64,000 nucleotides of DNA, taken from assembly GCF_000004075.3 (NCBI RefSeq), contig NC_026658.2, forward strand, positions 682,001-746,000, read 5' to 3'. Positions 12,790 through 25,520 of this stretch are shown here, piece after piece. Position 1 is the stretch's first letter. Every line of letters begins with the position of its first letter. Both the position numbers and the translations under genes were made by a program. The notes below the pieces were generated by a model, which did not search any database, was not told the origin of the DNA, and saw only the letters and a list, made by a program, of their open reading frames with translations. The stretch comes from Cucumis sativus. Its lineage: Eukaryota > Streptophyta > Magnoliopsida > Cucurbitales > Cucurbitaceae.

Positions 12790-12872
12790 CGTTCTCTTTA
12801 TCAAGGCGACGTATTCGTATCCTCCACTCCTTTTCTGTTGTCTTTCTTTACTGGTTCTACGTTTTCTCATGA
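12786..12872 (+). CDS. Sucrose-control (SC) peptide uORF of S1-group bZIP mRNA
   Basis: ATG at 12786 opens a 28-codon frame ending TGA at 12870-12872. Its C-terminus reads HSFSVVFLYWFYVFS, the hallmark of the conserved-peptide uORF in S1-group bZIP leaders such as Arabidopsis bZIP11. In that family the nascent peptide stalls the ribosome when sucrose is high and so shuts off translation of the main ORF. The N-terminal half is Arg-rich (three consecutive Arg) and less conserved. It lies 158 nt upstream of the bZIP ATG in a different frame. Regulation here is inferred from family knowledge; the peptide match is seen directly. Confidence 0.93.
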   Translation: MTFSLSRRRIRILHSFSVVFLYWFYVFS

Positions 12873-13030
12873 ACTACTAATCATCCTCCTCTTCCTCAAA
12901 TTCTATTCATTGAGTTGTACATCAGATCATTCATTTCATTTCTATCGGATTAGATTCTGATATTGCGGCTTTTGACCTTGAGATTAATCCACGGCAAGTA
13001 ATTGAAAGAGGCAATTGGATATATATATAT

Positions 13031-13462
13031 ATGGCTTCTATTCCTAGGCAAACCAGTTCGGGATCTAATGGGGCTTCTCCTCCATCTGCTCTTCCTGATG
13101 AGAGGAAGAGGAAGCGGATGCAATCTAACCGTGAATCGGCTCGGAGATCTCGGATGAGAAAGCAGAAGCAATTGGAGGATCTTGCTGGTGAGGTAAGCCG
13201 ATTACAAACTGCCAATAATCAGCTTGTGCAGAGCATTGGTGCCAAGGAGCAAGCTTTTGTTCAAGTCGACAACATGAATAATGTTCTCAGGGCTCAAGCT
13301 ATGGAACTCACTGATCGTCTGCGCTCCTTGAACTCTGTCCTTCATATTGTTGAGGAGGTTAGCGGCCTTGCTATGGATATCCCTGAAATACCCGATCCGC
13401 TCTTGAAGCCCTGGGAGTTCTCTCGCCCAGTTCTGCCTGTAGCTGACGCGTTTCTCTGTTAG
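13031..13462 (+). CDS. S1-group bZIP transcription factor (bZIP11/bZIP44-like)
   Basis: Intronless 143-aa protein, the usual size for S1 bZIPs. The basic region at residues 25-45 has the invariant N33-x7-R41 spacing. A leucine zipper starts at about L51 with heptads L58 and L65 and continues to about residue 105. S1 bZIPs act in the nucleus, mainly as heterodimers with group C bZIPs on ACGT elements, and reprogramme amino-acid and sugar metabolism during low-energy states. The ATG directly follows a short (TA)n run. The 500-nt leader with the SC-uORF supports the assignment independently of the protein. Which S1 paralogue it is cannot be settled without alignment. Confidence 0.93.
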   Translation: MASIPRQTSSGSNGASPPSALPDERKRKRMQSNRESARRSRMRKQKQLEDLAGEVSRLQTANNQLVQSIGAKEQAFVQVDNMNNVLRAQAMELTDRLRSLNSVLHIVEEVSGLAMDIPEIPDPLLKPWEFSRPVLPVADAFLC

Positions 13463-16306
13463 ACACTACTCCTTATTAAGGGGATTAGGGATCCCACATT
13501 TGCGAGAGTCTTTTTGTCCATTGAAACCATAGTCGTTTGTGAATTTATCGCAGGTCTTAGGATTCTGCTGTTTGTGTCTGTGTTTGCGTGTCATGTAATA
13601 GTGGTTGGTTATGTATCGGCAAGTGTGGATTAGTCAGGATAATGTCTAGAACATGGTACTTTATGTGTTTTTTGTTTATGGTAATGATACACTAAAATGC
13701 TATCTGTATTTCGGAACGTCTATACATGCTCGCTCTACTGATTTCTCTATGAGTATTTGCTGAAACCAAGAAGTTGTTCAATATCAATGACATAGAATTT
13801 GATCTTCTGCATCGAAATATTGTTGATGCAAAGATCTGTCGGTGTTTCATGTTAATTTTGCTGTTTTAGTATATGGGGTTGTTGCATTTTGAACCGTGTT
13901 CAATTCTATCCCTGTTACAAATTTGATTTAGATTATCAGGAATTTTGCCGCCTTACCTTTTGAATTGATCCATTACAGTTGAATAAAAAAAAAAAAAAGA
14001 GTCTCGTGGCTGGATTTGATTCATGGTTATCACGGATGAGAAAGGAATATGCCTCAGATTGTGGGCTGGAGAAACCCCAGATGAGTACTGTTCCTTATAC
14101 TAATCCATTAATGTAATGATAGAGTTGATAAATAGAATATATATTTTTCTATCTTGAACTTCTTTGATTTTATCCTCTTGGATTCTTCCTGGAATCTTCT
14201 TTCTGGTCTTTATTTAGACCTCCTCTTTGGTTTGGCTTTGTGTGCTGCAGCAGGGTCTTTTGTAGTTGGAGTTGGTAGGTAGGGGAATTATTTAATAGGA
14301 AAAAAGGTAGAAAAATACGATAAACAAAGTCCCTTTCCGTTAATAGTTTATTTTATTTTGCTAAAAGGGTGTGTTTTGATATTATAATGAAGATTATAGA
14401 TACAAGTCAAAGTAGTCCAAAAACACAATATGCTCTTATTCTTCTATTGCTTGTCAATGAACAAATTTGACCTGCTTGCCCCTTGGTTCCGTGGGTAATC
14501 TAAATTATCCAATGTGTAAAATTGTCTATTTCCTCGTCTTTTAGAATATGCTGCGTTTCTTTTCTTCATAAACTAAACTTATTCTCTAAAATTAGCCTTC
14601 TCGCCACAAATTGTATAGATGTTAAATCTAGAGGTGACGTATGATTAATTTTCTATGGTTTCTGTTTCTTCAAGGAAGAAACTATCAAGCTGCCACCTGT
14701 TTCTCGTATTTACCTCTATCTTTTAAACAATCTAGATCATCTGTCTGATTCTGTTGCTGTTCTAAAAAATTGTTTTCGGTCTTTGGGACAAAATTTTACC
14801 GAGTATTTTGTTGATTGGTTTTGAAAGGTTGTGGTGTCCCAGGTTCTTTAGATGTGTGTTTGTTTCTTTTATGATTATTGAACTACTACTTAGTTGATAT
14901 ACTTTCTGGTTTTTGAAGTTTTGAATGTTAGATGACCTGAATTGTTTTTCTTGTTCTCACTAGTCATTCTACATCTTTAAACTACTTTTCTCCCCCCAGT
15001 TAATGGGAACATTATAGAAGTTGACGAGGAAAAAGTCATAACACCGAACTTATCCTATTAAGTTCACTGATATTGGGCTAAAGGAGCATATTTTGAACTC
15101 AGTGGTTTTGTTATCATTTTTTAAGCTGAATGTCTACTAAGTTTTACTTGATAACGATTTCGTTGTTGGGCTTAGGTTTGTTTTCTCTCCAATTTTCTTA
15201 CACTGTTTTCACTTTTTGTAAAGAAATATTTGATTTTTTTTTTTGTTGAATTTTGAATAACCAAACAAGTTGAAAACTATCCTTCATTTTTAGTTTACAA
15301 AAATATCCACGGAAAGTGAAAAAATGAAAAGAATAAGAAAAACTTAATTTTTGAAAATAAAAAATTTTACAAATAAACAAGGGATCGTTTTGTTTTAACA
15401 ATCACATCAAAGAGTGACCTTGAAAAATAAGGGTGGTTACACTCATGACAGGCTACTCTCAATATGCAAACCTTACACCATATGAATGAGGTTTTTTTTC
15501 AAAAATAATTTATTTAATTTTTATTATACTTAAATAGATGAGGATGCCAAAAATTGTTTTGGAATCAAATACCTCAAGAGTGGGTTAGTGCATGAGATGT
15601 ATTCTACTCTAGATATGCAATTGCCAGTTGGAATAATGAACCTTAAGAAATTGTGAAGTCTTAAAGAGTTAACGATAAGCTTTAATAGTGGCATCCATAA
15701 ACTTTTGGGTCAAACTAATGGTAATGTTTCCAGCTTCATATTTCTCAACTTCTACTCTTACTCTTTGGTCTAACACCCTTAAGTTGATCCAAAGTGAAAG
15801 TTTAAACTCAAACCCCTACTACCCTTCTATATATATATGTATGTATATATGTATGTATAGAAGTATTGGGATGGTTTTTGTTGATTTTTAGATTCATAAA
15901 CCATGAAACATAATTTAAATTAACTGAAAAGTGAATCTTGTCTATCTGTAGATGAAGAAATAAATTCATCCTTTATAATTCCCTAGGTTCCCACTTTGCA
16001 CTTGATAGGCAATTCACAAGCAAAAAATTACCAAAAGTAATGAACCTCCTTAAAGGGAGACAAGACTTTGACCTCATAAACACCTATCTAAGAATTTCTT
16101 GAGATTAATCTATAATATTTTAATTTGATTAATATGTAGATAATATCCAAAGCTTTTAACTAAGACAAGTTTATGACCATATTCATGCAACTTCTGTAAA
16201 ATTAACAACTTAAAAAAGTTATACAACAACGTGTCGTCCAATAACTTTAATTCAAATCAATATGTAGATGAAATAAAATACCTAAAACTTAATATCATTT
16301 CATTAC
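13463..16306. other. Intergenic after the bZIP gene
   Basis: The first few hundred bases are probably bZIP 3' UTR. The rest is AT-rich with no recognised gene on either strand. A TATG/TATA microsatellite lies at about 15826-15866. The final part is the 3' side of CP12. Confidence 0.55.
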
Positions 16307-16693
16307 TCAATTGTCGTAGGTGCGACATTCCTCAGTCTCTGGGTTGTCCTTGCAGTAGCTTTCCAATGGATCAGATTCCTTCTTTCTGTCACGAGCATGG
16401 CTTGCTGCTGCGCTTAATTCCTCAACTTCGTCCCATGCTGCAGCACACTCCCCACTCACGGGGTCACCTGCACAAGCCTCCTCTGCATTTTTTATGCTCT
16501 CTTCTACCTTATCTGATATCTTATCCGGTGCAGCGTGAACCGGTGGAACTCTCAACCTTATGGCTCCAAGTTGGGCCGATTGCTTCCACGAGCAGCGGAG
16601 CCACCCAACATTGAGAAGCTGTACTTTAGGTGTCTTAGCTGCCTTGGCCATGATTCTTGGACTTGAGAGGTTCACCCCAGAAATGGTAGCCAT
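16307..16693 (-). CDS. CP12: Calvin cycle protein CP12, chloroplastic
   Basis: Intronless 128-aa protein beginning MATISG at 16693. The open frame continues upstream but has no ATG there, so this start is secure. Residues 1 to about 53 form a Ser/Arg-rich chloroplast transit peptide. The mature part has the CP12 core AWDEVEEL (residues 86-93) and two redox cysteine pairs, C74/C83 and C114/C123, and ends CRTYDN. In the stroma, oxidised CP12 bridges GAPDH and phosphoribulokinase into an inactive complex in the dark; thioredoxin reduction in light releases them. Both cysteine pairs are intact, so it should be functional. The C-terminal Glu/Asp tail next to C123 is the GAPDH-binding end. Confidence 0.96.
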   Translation of the reverse strand: MATISGVNLSSPRIMAKAAKTPKVQLLNVGWLRCSWKQSAQLGAIRLRVPPVHAAPDKISDKVEESIKNAEEACAGDPVSGECAAAWDEVEELSAAASHARDRKKESDPLESYCKDNPETEECRTYDN

Positions 16694-16778
16694 ATCTTTG
16701 TGTAGGGAAGAAGTAATGTTAGAGTTCAACTGTGAGCTTGAAGGAGGATATAAATCATGGGGATATGGCTTTAGGAAC

Positions 16779-16863
16779 TATATAATATATAAATGGAATG
16801 GGAATTGTGCCATTGACACATACTTCTTATCAAATGACAACCAATGGATGATGCCCACGTCAT
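16779..16863 (-). promoter_or_regulatory. CP12 promoter: TATA, I-box, CCAAT and ACGT element
   Basis: On the minus strand an AT-rich TATA region lies at 16794-16779, an I-box GATAAG at 16831-16826, a CCATTGG at 16847-16841, and TGACGTGG (ACGT core) at 16862-16855. An I-box close to an ACGT element is the classic arrangement in light-activated photosynthesis promoters and fits the CP12 gene downstream. Function is inferred from motif content only. Confidence 0.5.
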
Positions 16864-19085
16864 AGGAGTTATGAAGATATTTCATCAAAGGTCCAAAAAA
16901 TTGAAAAAAGGAAAACAAACAAAAAGAGTAGAAGATTGAAACAAAGTTGAAATGGAAAAATCTTGAGAAATTATGGCCATTTGATGGGCAAATGGCAGAA
17001 TATATTGTCTCATAGAGCATAAAAATATCAAGAGATTGGCTAATATATCTTGCAGCTGCATTTGTCTTGATTTGCAAATGGCTTTTCATTTGGTTACTAC
17101 AAGTTAAAAGAGAATAAGAAAAACTAAACATAGATAAGAGCCACAAAAATTAAATATCAAGTTTGGATGGTATAAAACTATCACATAAATGTTAAACTAT
17201 GAACTCATAAGAAGATCTTGAGGATTGTTCAAGTTAAGCCACGGTTAACCTAACCATTAGTGCATACACTAGTTTGAAACACGTCTAATAATTTTTTTTT
17301 TTTTATAAACGGTTAACAATGTTATTTTAGGTTTATCTAATTAGTCAACAGAAAAATTGGTAGCTTTATGAGCTTCAATTTTACAGTACTTTTGGATGAT
17401 AACAAATATTTCAAGTGTTTTTAAAGTTTTATTGTTGTAGAACTCGACGAGACGATTCTAACCAAATTTAAAGACTTTATTGTTAGGTTTACCTAATAAT
17501 AAGTTATTTCCCATCCAATTTACTATTACATTTTGACTAAAACTCTAACTTTAATTGTTTGGCAATAGTTTATTTTATTTAGATAAAGAACAACCATGTT
17601 ATTATTATTGCACACAAAACACATGTGTCAATAATAAAACAATATCGAACGACATACACGAAAAATTTTATACCTTAGTTTATGGAAATATACCATTGGA
17701 GCCAACTGTCGGATGGGTCAAACTATATCAACGAATGAATACTTATATGACTTTGAATCTCATGTTTTCGGTTGGATTAATTAGTTGAGAATATACAAAG
17801 ATAATAATAAAACTCACATAATACTCAAATTTTCTCCTATATTTTTTTTCAAGATTTGGGATGGACGCTCACCCAATCATATGCTGTGGCTAAGATGTTT
17901 TGATGTTAAATTCAAACATGTAAGCATGGATTAGATATTAGTATGGGATTTGGTTGAGTTGGTGAATTTTTCTGGAAAAGTAGACTTTGTTTGCTCTTAA
18001 AAACAAAGGGCTTCAGAGAAGAAGGCAAATTCGGCAAATTCTTGGCTACAGTAAAGAAAATAAACAAATTGAAAGAATTGTCAAATAGAATATGATGTAT
18101 ATTTATTGTGTATGAATAGGATAGGGATTAGGGAGTTAAGCAAAAGTAGGGAAAAAGTAAAAGGAATTTATTGGTCAGCTACAAATATTAAAAGTACTCT
18201 CACACTTATTCAGTACAGACCAACTTGTACCAAAGCCTCCTAATAGATCTTAGCATTTAAAACCAACTTTGGCAACTTTTTTCTTTTCTTTTCTAAATTA
18301 CGTCTATTTCTCCTTTATGATTTGTACATTTTTCTAAATTAATTAATTTATTATCTTCATCTCGTCATCCCACCTTCTTCTAACATTGTTCTACTCTGTC
18401 AATTTAAAAATTCTTTTTAAATTATCCGGACACAAAACAAATATGGTAATTCAATTTAGAACCATGACGGTGCATTGCTCCATTAGAATGAGTAAAAAAG
18501 TTTGTGTTTCCTTATATGGCAGACAAGTACAGGTTGTGTCTAACCCAACCTTCCATGTTTTACTTTTGTTTTGAAGCCTTTAAAACGTATACACATATTG
18601 CCTTCTGGATCCAGTGCTATATGCATTCATCTTTCCTTTTATGTTAAATTAAGAGAGAAATATGTTGTTGAAAATGACTCGTGGGCTTAAGTCCATAAGC
18701 AAGGTTCAAGACCCACTTAACATTATTTCATATTGGGATTAAACTATCTTTATGTATTTGAATATGATTTTGAATTTTGTTTATATGCAAAAGATGCTTA
18801 AGTTAGGTCATCTTTTGGCAAACTTTGAAGGTTGCTTTCCAACTTCATTTTGTATGTGTCCGTCTTCATTAAAACACAATATTCTTTTAGCAAGTTTCTT
18901 TGGTTGTTGCAAAGGACCTCTCTTAGCTTAGCTTAGCTTAGCTTTGTATTTAATTGTTTGTGCTAATTTTTAATTTTTAATTCAAATTTCAAATTTTGGA
19001 AAAAGGAAAAAAAAAAGAATTATTTTATCGTAAAACAATTTTGAGATGAGAATAATAAAAGTATTATGACATCAGGTAGCCCACG
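16864..19085. other. Intergenic between CP12 and the SMP-30-like gene
   Basis: Divergent promoters lie at the two ends. In between is AT-rich DNA with no recognised gene. A perfect (TTAGC)4 run lies at 18923-18942, about 180 bases upstream of the next transcription start. Confidence 0.55.
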
Positions 19086-19090
19086 TCTCA

Positions 19091-19098
19091 TATAAATA
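19091..19098 (+). promoter_or_regulatory. TATA box of the SMP-30-like gene
   Basis: TATAAATA lies 119 bases before the chosen ATG at 19217. A start site near 19120 leaves a leader of about 95 nt with no earlier in-frame ATG, supporting the chosen start. Confidence 0.55.
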
Positions 19099-19216
19099 AA
19101 TTCCAAACAACAATTTGCATTTCCTAAACCTCGTTTCTGCCATTGCAAAGGCTTTGACCCATAAACTCATAATCTTTTCTTCCTTCCTTCTCCATTTCAT
19201 AGAGAAGGAGACAGCC

Positions 19217-21138
19217 ATGGCTCTTTGCTCCACCAGATTTCTCTTCATTCTCTTCATACTTTCAGCCATTCCCATCGCATTCCTCATCTCCCTCGAGCTC
19301 GCTAACCCCCCTTCCCATGTCTATTACTACCACAGCACCGGTTACTTTAGGGAGTGTGCCAAATGGGACGATCTCGGCCGCCGTTTCTTGGTCGGATTCA
19401 TGAGCGGCGGCGGCGTTGGCCAGGTTTCCGTCCCCGATGATTACACGCCGGAGACCATTCTTGAGGAAGTTCCCGTCATCAAGGATGCTGACTTGCAGGG
19501 GAATGCTTCTCTTGGGATTGTTGTTGACCGCCCCAGAAATCGACTGCTTGTGGTTTTCGCCGATTTGCTTGCCAACAAGTACAGCGGACTTGCAGCGTAT
19601 GATCTCTCGTCATGGAAACGGCAATTTCTGACTCATCTTAGTGGCCCGAGTGAGTAATTCTTCTTCATTTTCATTTTCCGTTTTTGAATTCTTAGGTTCA
19701 TCGGTAATTCCGCGGCAGGAATTTCGCCCTTGCGTTTGGTATTTTCCGGAAAACTAGATCTCCATTCTCTCTATTTTCTTTGTTTGCATCGCTTCCATGC
19801 TTTTTATTAGCTAATCGGTTTGGAGATAACATGCAAATGAAGAAATAATCAAAGCTCAATTAAGAGGATGATTAAAGGAGGAAAAAAGTCAAATTATGGA
19901 TGGTTGGAAGCCATTGAAACCCTTCAGTCAAAATCTAACACGAAATATACTTGGTTCCATTTCATAATGCATAGTTAGTAATTCAAGTATGTCAATGGAA
20001 GTTCAGCTTAAAAGAGAAGAGACTGAATTGGGCAGTTCAGCATCAGTGGTTGTTGACAATATAACAAAAACAGGAGGATCCCTGAATTCTCTATTTGATA
20101 TATGCTTTTAGCCCTTTTGTTATTCTTAATTAGGACTTGGGATTAAACTGCATAAGGTGAAATTATGGAATTTTCGGAAGGCGTTTGACCAATTCATCAA
20201 AATCTTTTTCGTAGTATTGATAACAATGATTTCCTCCGACTGTCAAAATATATTCTGTTCTCCTATATGGATTGTTGGTTGTAAGTTGTAAGTCGTAACT
20301 CCTAAGTTTAAGTTCTATTCTGCACATTGTGGTGAGCTTCTATTTCAATCTTATGTTGTCATTTTAACGAAAGTAACTTTGACTGACTTATATGATTTGG
20401 ACTTCTATATAGAACAGACTGATTTCAGGGTTTGTAACAAAGCAAGACATCCTGAGTTACTATACAAACTTCTTGGAGACTTTCTTTTAACACTCGGTTT
20501 TGAGCTTTCAATTCATAGTTAATGTCAGTTCTAAGATCTTTTTGTGTTTGTGCATTATGTATTCAAGATGATCTCTTTAAGCCTATGCAGATGATGAGAA
20601 ATCCTTTGCGGATGACGTTGCCGTAGATTCCGAAGGGAATGCATATGTCACCGATGCCAAGAACAACAAAATATGGAAGGTTGGAGTCGATGGAAAGTTT
20701 TTATCTACGATCAATAGTCCACTATTCATTTCAAAGCAATGGTACAAGAACTTGGTTGGTTTGAATGGCATAGTTTATCATCCAGATGGATATTTGTTAG
20801 TTATTCATACATTTAGTGGAAGTTTGTACAAGATAGATTTAGTCAAAGGGGAGGAAGTTAAGTTGATCAATGTAACTGGAGGTAGTCTGATGCTTGGAGA
20901 TGGTCTAGAACTACTTTCTCCAACCAAACTTGTAGTTGCAGGAAACCCAGCAGGAAGATTGGTGGAGAGCACCGACGGGTGGGAAACTGCTTCTTTGGTG
21001 TCGACATGTTCGGGGCTCAAGCATCGGTTGGCCACGTCTGCAACGGTGAAGAATGGTAGGGTGTACCTGAGCCACATGATCGGTATTGGGTATCCAAAGA
21101 AAAAGCATGCTCTTGTAGAGGCAGTTTTTTCTGCATAG
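19217..21138 (+). CDS. Calcium-dependent phosphotriesterase / SMP-30-like beta-propeller protein
   Basis: Two exons, 19217-19649 and 20591-21138, join in phase 1 to give 326 aa. Residues 7-27 are a hydrophobic signal peptide or anchor, so the protein probably enters the secretory pathway. The body contains repeated propeller-blade phrases such as DDVAVDSEGNAYVTDAKNNK, LNGIVYHPDGYLLVIHTFSG and RVYLSHMIGIG, as in plant proteins annotated as calcium-dependent phosphotriesterase or SMP-30/gluconolactonase superfamily. The biochemical substrate of these plant proteins is not established to my knowledge. The long intron (941 bp) separates the N-terminal domain from the propeller. The C-terminus ends ALVEAVFSA. 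Confidence 0.85.
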
Positions 21139-21851
21139 GATGGTTTCGTAGGACAGAATGCTTGATGTAGGTTTGAGAATACAGAAGAAAATTAATTCAT
21201 TCTGTTTGGGTTTATGTTATTTCCAATATGAAGATTGTGGAGAGATGGGAAGGTCTTTTAAGTATGTTTTCAAGAGGTGGAGATTTCTTGTGAAAGACTT
21301 GCAAAATTCACAAAATGAAAAGGTGAAATGGATTTTAGGACTTCCTGCCATTTTGTTCATGGATTTTTCAATTTTGAAATTAGTGTTGAATATGTATTTT
21401 CTTTCATTCTACATAGAAATTTGTATTCTTGGTCAAATTTTAAAAACAAAACAAGTTTTTAAAAAGATGTTTTCATGTATAACAAATTGAGCAAAATTTT
21501 ACTTTTTATATCATATGTTTATCTAGTTTAGGTTTATCATTAATAAAAAGCAAAATTTTGCTATATTTCTTTTAATATTTTCAACCTTTCTTGCTATTTA
21601 AAATAATTTTCATTTATCAAAACTATTTTTTAGTTTTCAAGAGACTTAAAATGTTAGAATGTTTAATATGTATAAGTTTAAAATCAAACTCAAAATCTCT
21701 CAAAATTTGTAATAATAATGAATAATTATTACATGAAATCAAACATAAAAAATAAATATTCAATTATTCAAATTAATATAACTCAACTAACATACAACTT
21801 TCATCTCAATTAATACTGCATAAGTAAATTAGGTCAATCCAAACCTAACAA

Positions 21852-21900
<49 letters not shown>

Positions 21901-23258
21901 ATATATTTATTTTATTTCAAGAGGCATTTTACTATTATAATATTTGTAGTCGTTAAATATATACAATTTTTTTTTAATCCAACTCAATCCAAACCCAACA
22001 CAACTTTTTATAGTTCGGTTGTTAGGTTATTCGGTTATTTTTACACCCTTATGATAATTTTCTTTTAAAAAAAGGTTAAGCATATACAAACTTAACTTGA
22101 ATCAATTAACTTCTTACCTTAAACAAAACTCAACAGTTAAAGGATGAATTTGCATAACTAAACAAATTACTTATCATAAATTGATAATTTGGTCTCTCAA
22201 CACATTGCTCTTCAAATAAAAAAAATATAACAAAGACAACTATCACATGCCTTAGTTAAGGTCTCTCCAAACTCTCAAATATTAAAATGTTCCTCTACGA
22301 AGGATTTAATTAAGATCAACATAATACATAAAATAAATTGATTGAATACTCGTTCTAATTTGGTGTGACCTCTTTTTCTAAAGATAACATGTTTGATTAC
22401 CATTTAATTCAAATGATATAACTTAAGGGTTTAAATAGAATAAATACAATGACTTATGTAAATCTATGGTTTTCTGTTTTTAAAAAGCAAACTTATAAAC
22501 GCTATGATTTCTTTGTTTTATTATAATTTTAGAAGTGTTTTAAAAACTATAATATATTTGAAAAACTAAAATATCTTTCTGTAACAATTTTGTTTTAAAA
22601 TAAAAACAATTGCCAATCAAGTGGTCACCTAAATACTAATAAAGTAAGATCTTTTTATATTTAAATACACTTAGACAAAAAAAATAATTTAGCTACATCT
22701 TTTTAAGTACAAAGAAAGTTAATTTATACAGTGAGGGAGTGGGAAGATTTTGACTGTTGAGATAAATATTTGATTAAATATAAACTATGTATAAATCTTG
22801 TTAAGCAAATTTTGTAATGTAAAGAGAGAAATAAGAACTATAATTGTTTTTAGAAAATATGAAAAATCAAATCTTGGTAGAATCCACGAAAAAAAAAAAA
22901 CGGTTGTGATTAGATAATCAATTGAAAGGTAACAGTACATATCAAATTCAGTTTCATTGCGATATCTTCTTATTCTGAAGAAGATGACATTCTATTTTTT
23001 TAATTGATCCATGACTCCATTTTAGTGATTGATGGAAGGTGGAGCAGTTGAGCTTTAGCAGAACTTACCCACTAACAAACCCCATTTTTTTCAAAACCCT
23101 TTACTGTTGTTCGTCTTTATTCGCTGTCACTCTGTTTTTTGCTTCGATCTTTGTTCCATTTTTTGATGTGACATTGCAATAGTTTCTTTGGTTTCAAAAA
23201 ACCTTTTTTTTTTTTGTTTCATTTTCCCCTTTATTTGGTAGGGGAACTTTGAGAATCG
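21139..23258. other. Intergenic, AT-rich with (AT)n microsatellite
   Basis: No gene is recognised. A 39-bp uninterrupted (AT)n run lies at 21855-21893. The last 200 bases are the pyrimidine-rich leader and promoter of the TBL gene. Confidence 0.6.
21855..21893. repeat. (AT)n microsatellite
   Basis: About 19.5 uninterrupted AT units. Likely length-variable between individuals. Confidence 0.95.
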
Positions 23259-25520
23259 ATGGAGCGACAAAGAAGCTTCATCGTTAAACCCACTAGATTC
23301 TTGGTTTTCACTTTCACAATCTCATCGTTTATCATTATCATTTCGTTTTTTTCCATTTGGATCGTTAAGAATTCCCCTGCTCGTCCTGCGAGTTTTTTGT
23401 TATTCAATAGAACTACTACCCCAGTTGCAGTGAGCTTTTTCAGACCCGTGAATCTTCAAACGGTGACCACTTTCGGGAGGAATTTCTCAAGAACTGATGC
23501 GGTTACTACTCATTTCGTCGATGCCCATTTGAGGAAATCTGAAAATCTTTCTACCCATTTGAAGAAGCCTGACAATGTTACTGGGTATGGTGGGATTCCG
23601 GTTTCCGGCGAGGAGAGGAGAGAGAACGACATGGAAGAAGGGAGAAATGACGGCGGTGCTGATGGGAATACCACTGAAGTTCGGGTAAGCGGCGGCGAGA
23701 GTTTGATTAAGGGAATTGAAGTGGAATTGCCCATTAGCGATAGAATTGAGAAGAAAGATTTGAAAGTTTCTTTGGAGAAATTGGAATCCTCGAACGAGAT
23801 AGTGAGAAAAGAATCTCATCAGTGCGATTTAACAAAAGGGAAGTGGGTTTATGATGAGAGTTACCCAATTTACTCGAATAGTTCGTGTCCATTTATTGAT
23901 GAAGGTTTTGATTGCGAGGGGAATGGAAGATTGGATTCGAACTACAAGAAATTGAAATGGCAACCCCAAGATTGTGGTGCTTACAGGTATGTTCATCTTC
24001 ATTTCTTTTTCTTTTCCGCTTATTTTTGACAAAGAAATCCTCCAAAGAAAATGGTTTCTGGATTTATGGTTGTGATGTTTCAATGAAAGGTTTAATGCAA
24101 CAAAAATGCTGGAACTGATTAGAGGGAAGAGATTGGTTTTCGTGGGAGATTCAATTAACAGAAACCAATGGGAATCTATGCTGTGTATGTTGTTTGTTGC
24201 CATTAAAGATCCAAGGAAGGTTTATGAAACTCATGGCCGAAGAATCACCAAGAAGAAAGGGAACTATAGCTTTAAGTTTGTGGTAATTCATTCTACTTTG
24301 AAGAGTTTTTTCTTCTTTCTAGATTTATCAGGTGTTGTTTGTTATCATTGTTGATGTCTGATACTTCTCTTTGTAGGATTACAAGTGTACTGTTGAGTTC
24401 TATGTGTCACATTTCCTTGTTCATGAGGGCAAAGCAAGGTTAGGAAGACGACGAATACAGACGCTGCAGATCGATACCATTGATCGAGGATCATCGAGAT
24501 GGCGAGGAGCCGATGTTTTGGTTTTCAACTCTGCCCATTGGTGGTCTCATTTCAAAACAAAATCAGGGTTGGTTTCTTTATATTAGAAGCAATGTCCTTT
24601 TCATTTTGACTGGTTCCATACCATTTGCATTCTCATCACTTTTTGCCATGTCAGTGCTTACTTAGAGATAACACACCATGAGCGTCTATTTCATTGATAT
24701 GAAAATAGGAAGAAACTTAGAAGCAATTCTATTTAGCTTTTCTAGATTTAGTGAACTCCATAGGCCACACTCTAATTCACTATTCTTATGTCACAATACG
24801 TTAGGTGTCTTTCTCAATTTCTTGCTTTTGTACCATGCTTCCAGTTTTAGCTATCCATACATAGATTAATGAAATTTCATATCCTGAAGTCGAACATTGA
24901 CCAAATTGCAATCCACATTGTTTAGAACTTTTTTATGATGATATGGTTTTATAATGTAGGATCAATTACTACCAAGAAAGAGATCAAGTTCTTCCTAAAC
25001 TTGATGTAAATACCGCATTTAGAAGAGCTCTAACAACTTGGGCTTCATGGGTTGACAAATACATTGATACAAAGAAAACCCGAGTTTTCTTTCGAAGTTC
25101 AGCACCATCCCATTTCAGGTATTTACACTTTCAGTAGCTCCAAACACACAATCTACACCAGTTGCTGACATTTACATTTTTGTGATTCTTTTGAATAGAG
25201 GAGGGCAGTGGAATTCAGGTGGGCATTGTAGAGAAGCAACAGAGCCTCTAAATGAAACATCAAGCTTGAATTATCCTGAAAAGAATGTAATTGTAGAAGA
25301 TGTCATAAATCAGATGAAAACTCCTGTTACTTTGTTGAACATAACTGGTTTATCAGATTATCGGATCGACGGCCACCCGTCCATGTACGGGAAATCATTT
25401 TTGAATAGGAAGTTTTCAAGAGGAGGTGAAGATTGTAGCCATTGGTGCCTTCCAGGTGTCCCTGATACATGGAATGAGTTATTGTATTTCCATCTGAAAT
25501 ATAAAGACATGGTGAAATGA
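23259..25520 (+). CDS. Trichome birefringence-like (TBL) polysaccharide O-acetyltransferase
   Basis: Five exons, 23259-23986, 24090-24282, 24377-24567, 24960-25118 and 25199-25520, give 530 aa. Residues 13-36 are a type II membrane anchor for the Golgi. A long variable stem (about 40-185) follows. The PMR5N/TBL domain starts at C189 (CDLTKGKWV) and is Cys-rich. The GDS motif is at 262-264 and the C-terminal DCSHWCLPG motif (DxxH) at 502-505, so the S264/D502/H505 triad is complete. TBL enzymes move acetyl groups from acetyl-donors onto xylan, mannan, pectin or xyloglucan in the Golgi. The long stem resembles TBL members around TBL2-TBL6, but the acceptor polymer cannot be assigned from this. 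Confidence 0.93.
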
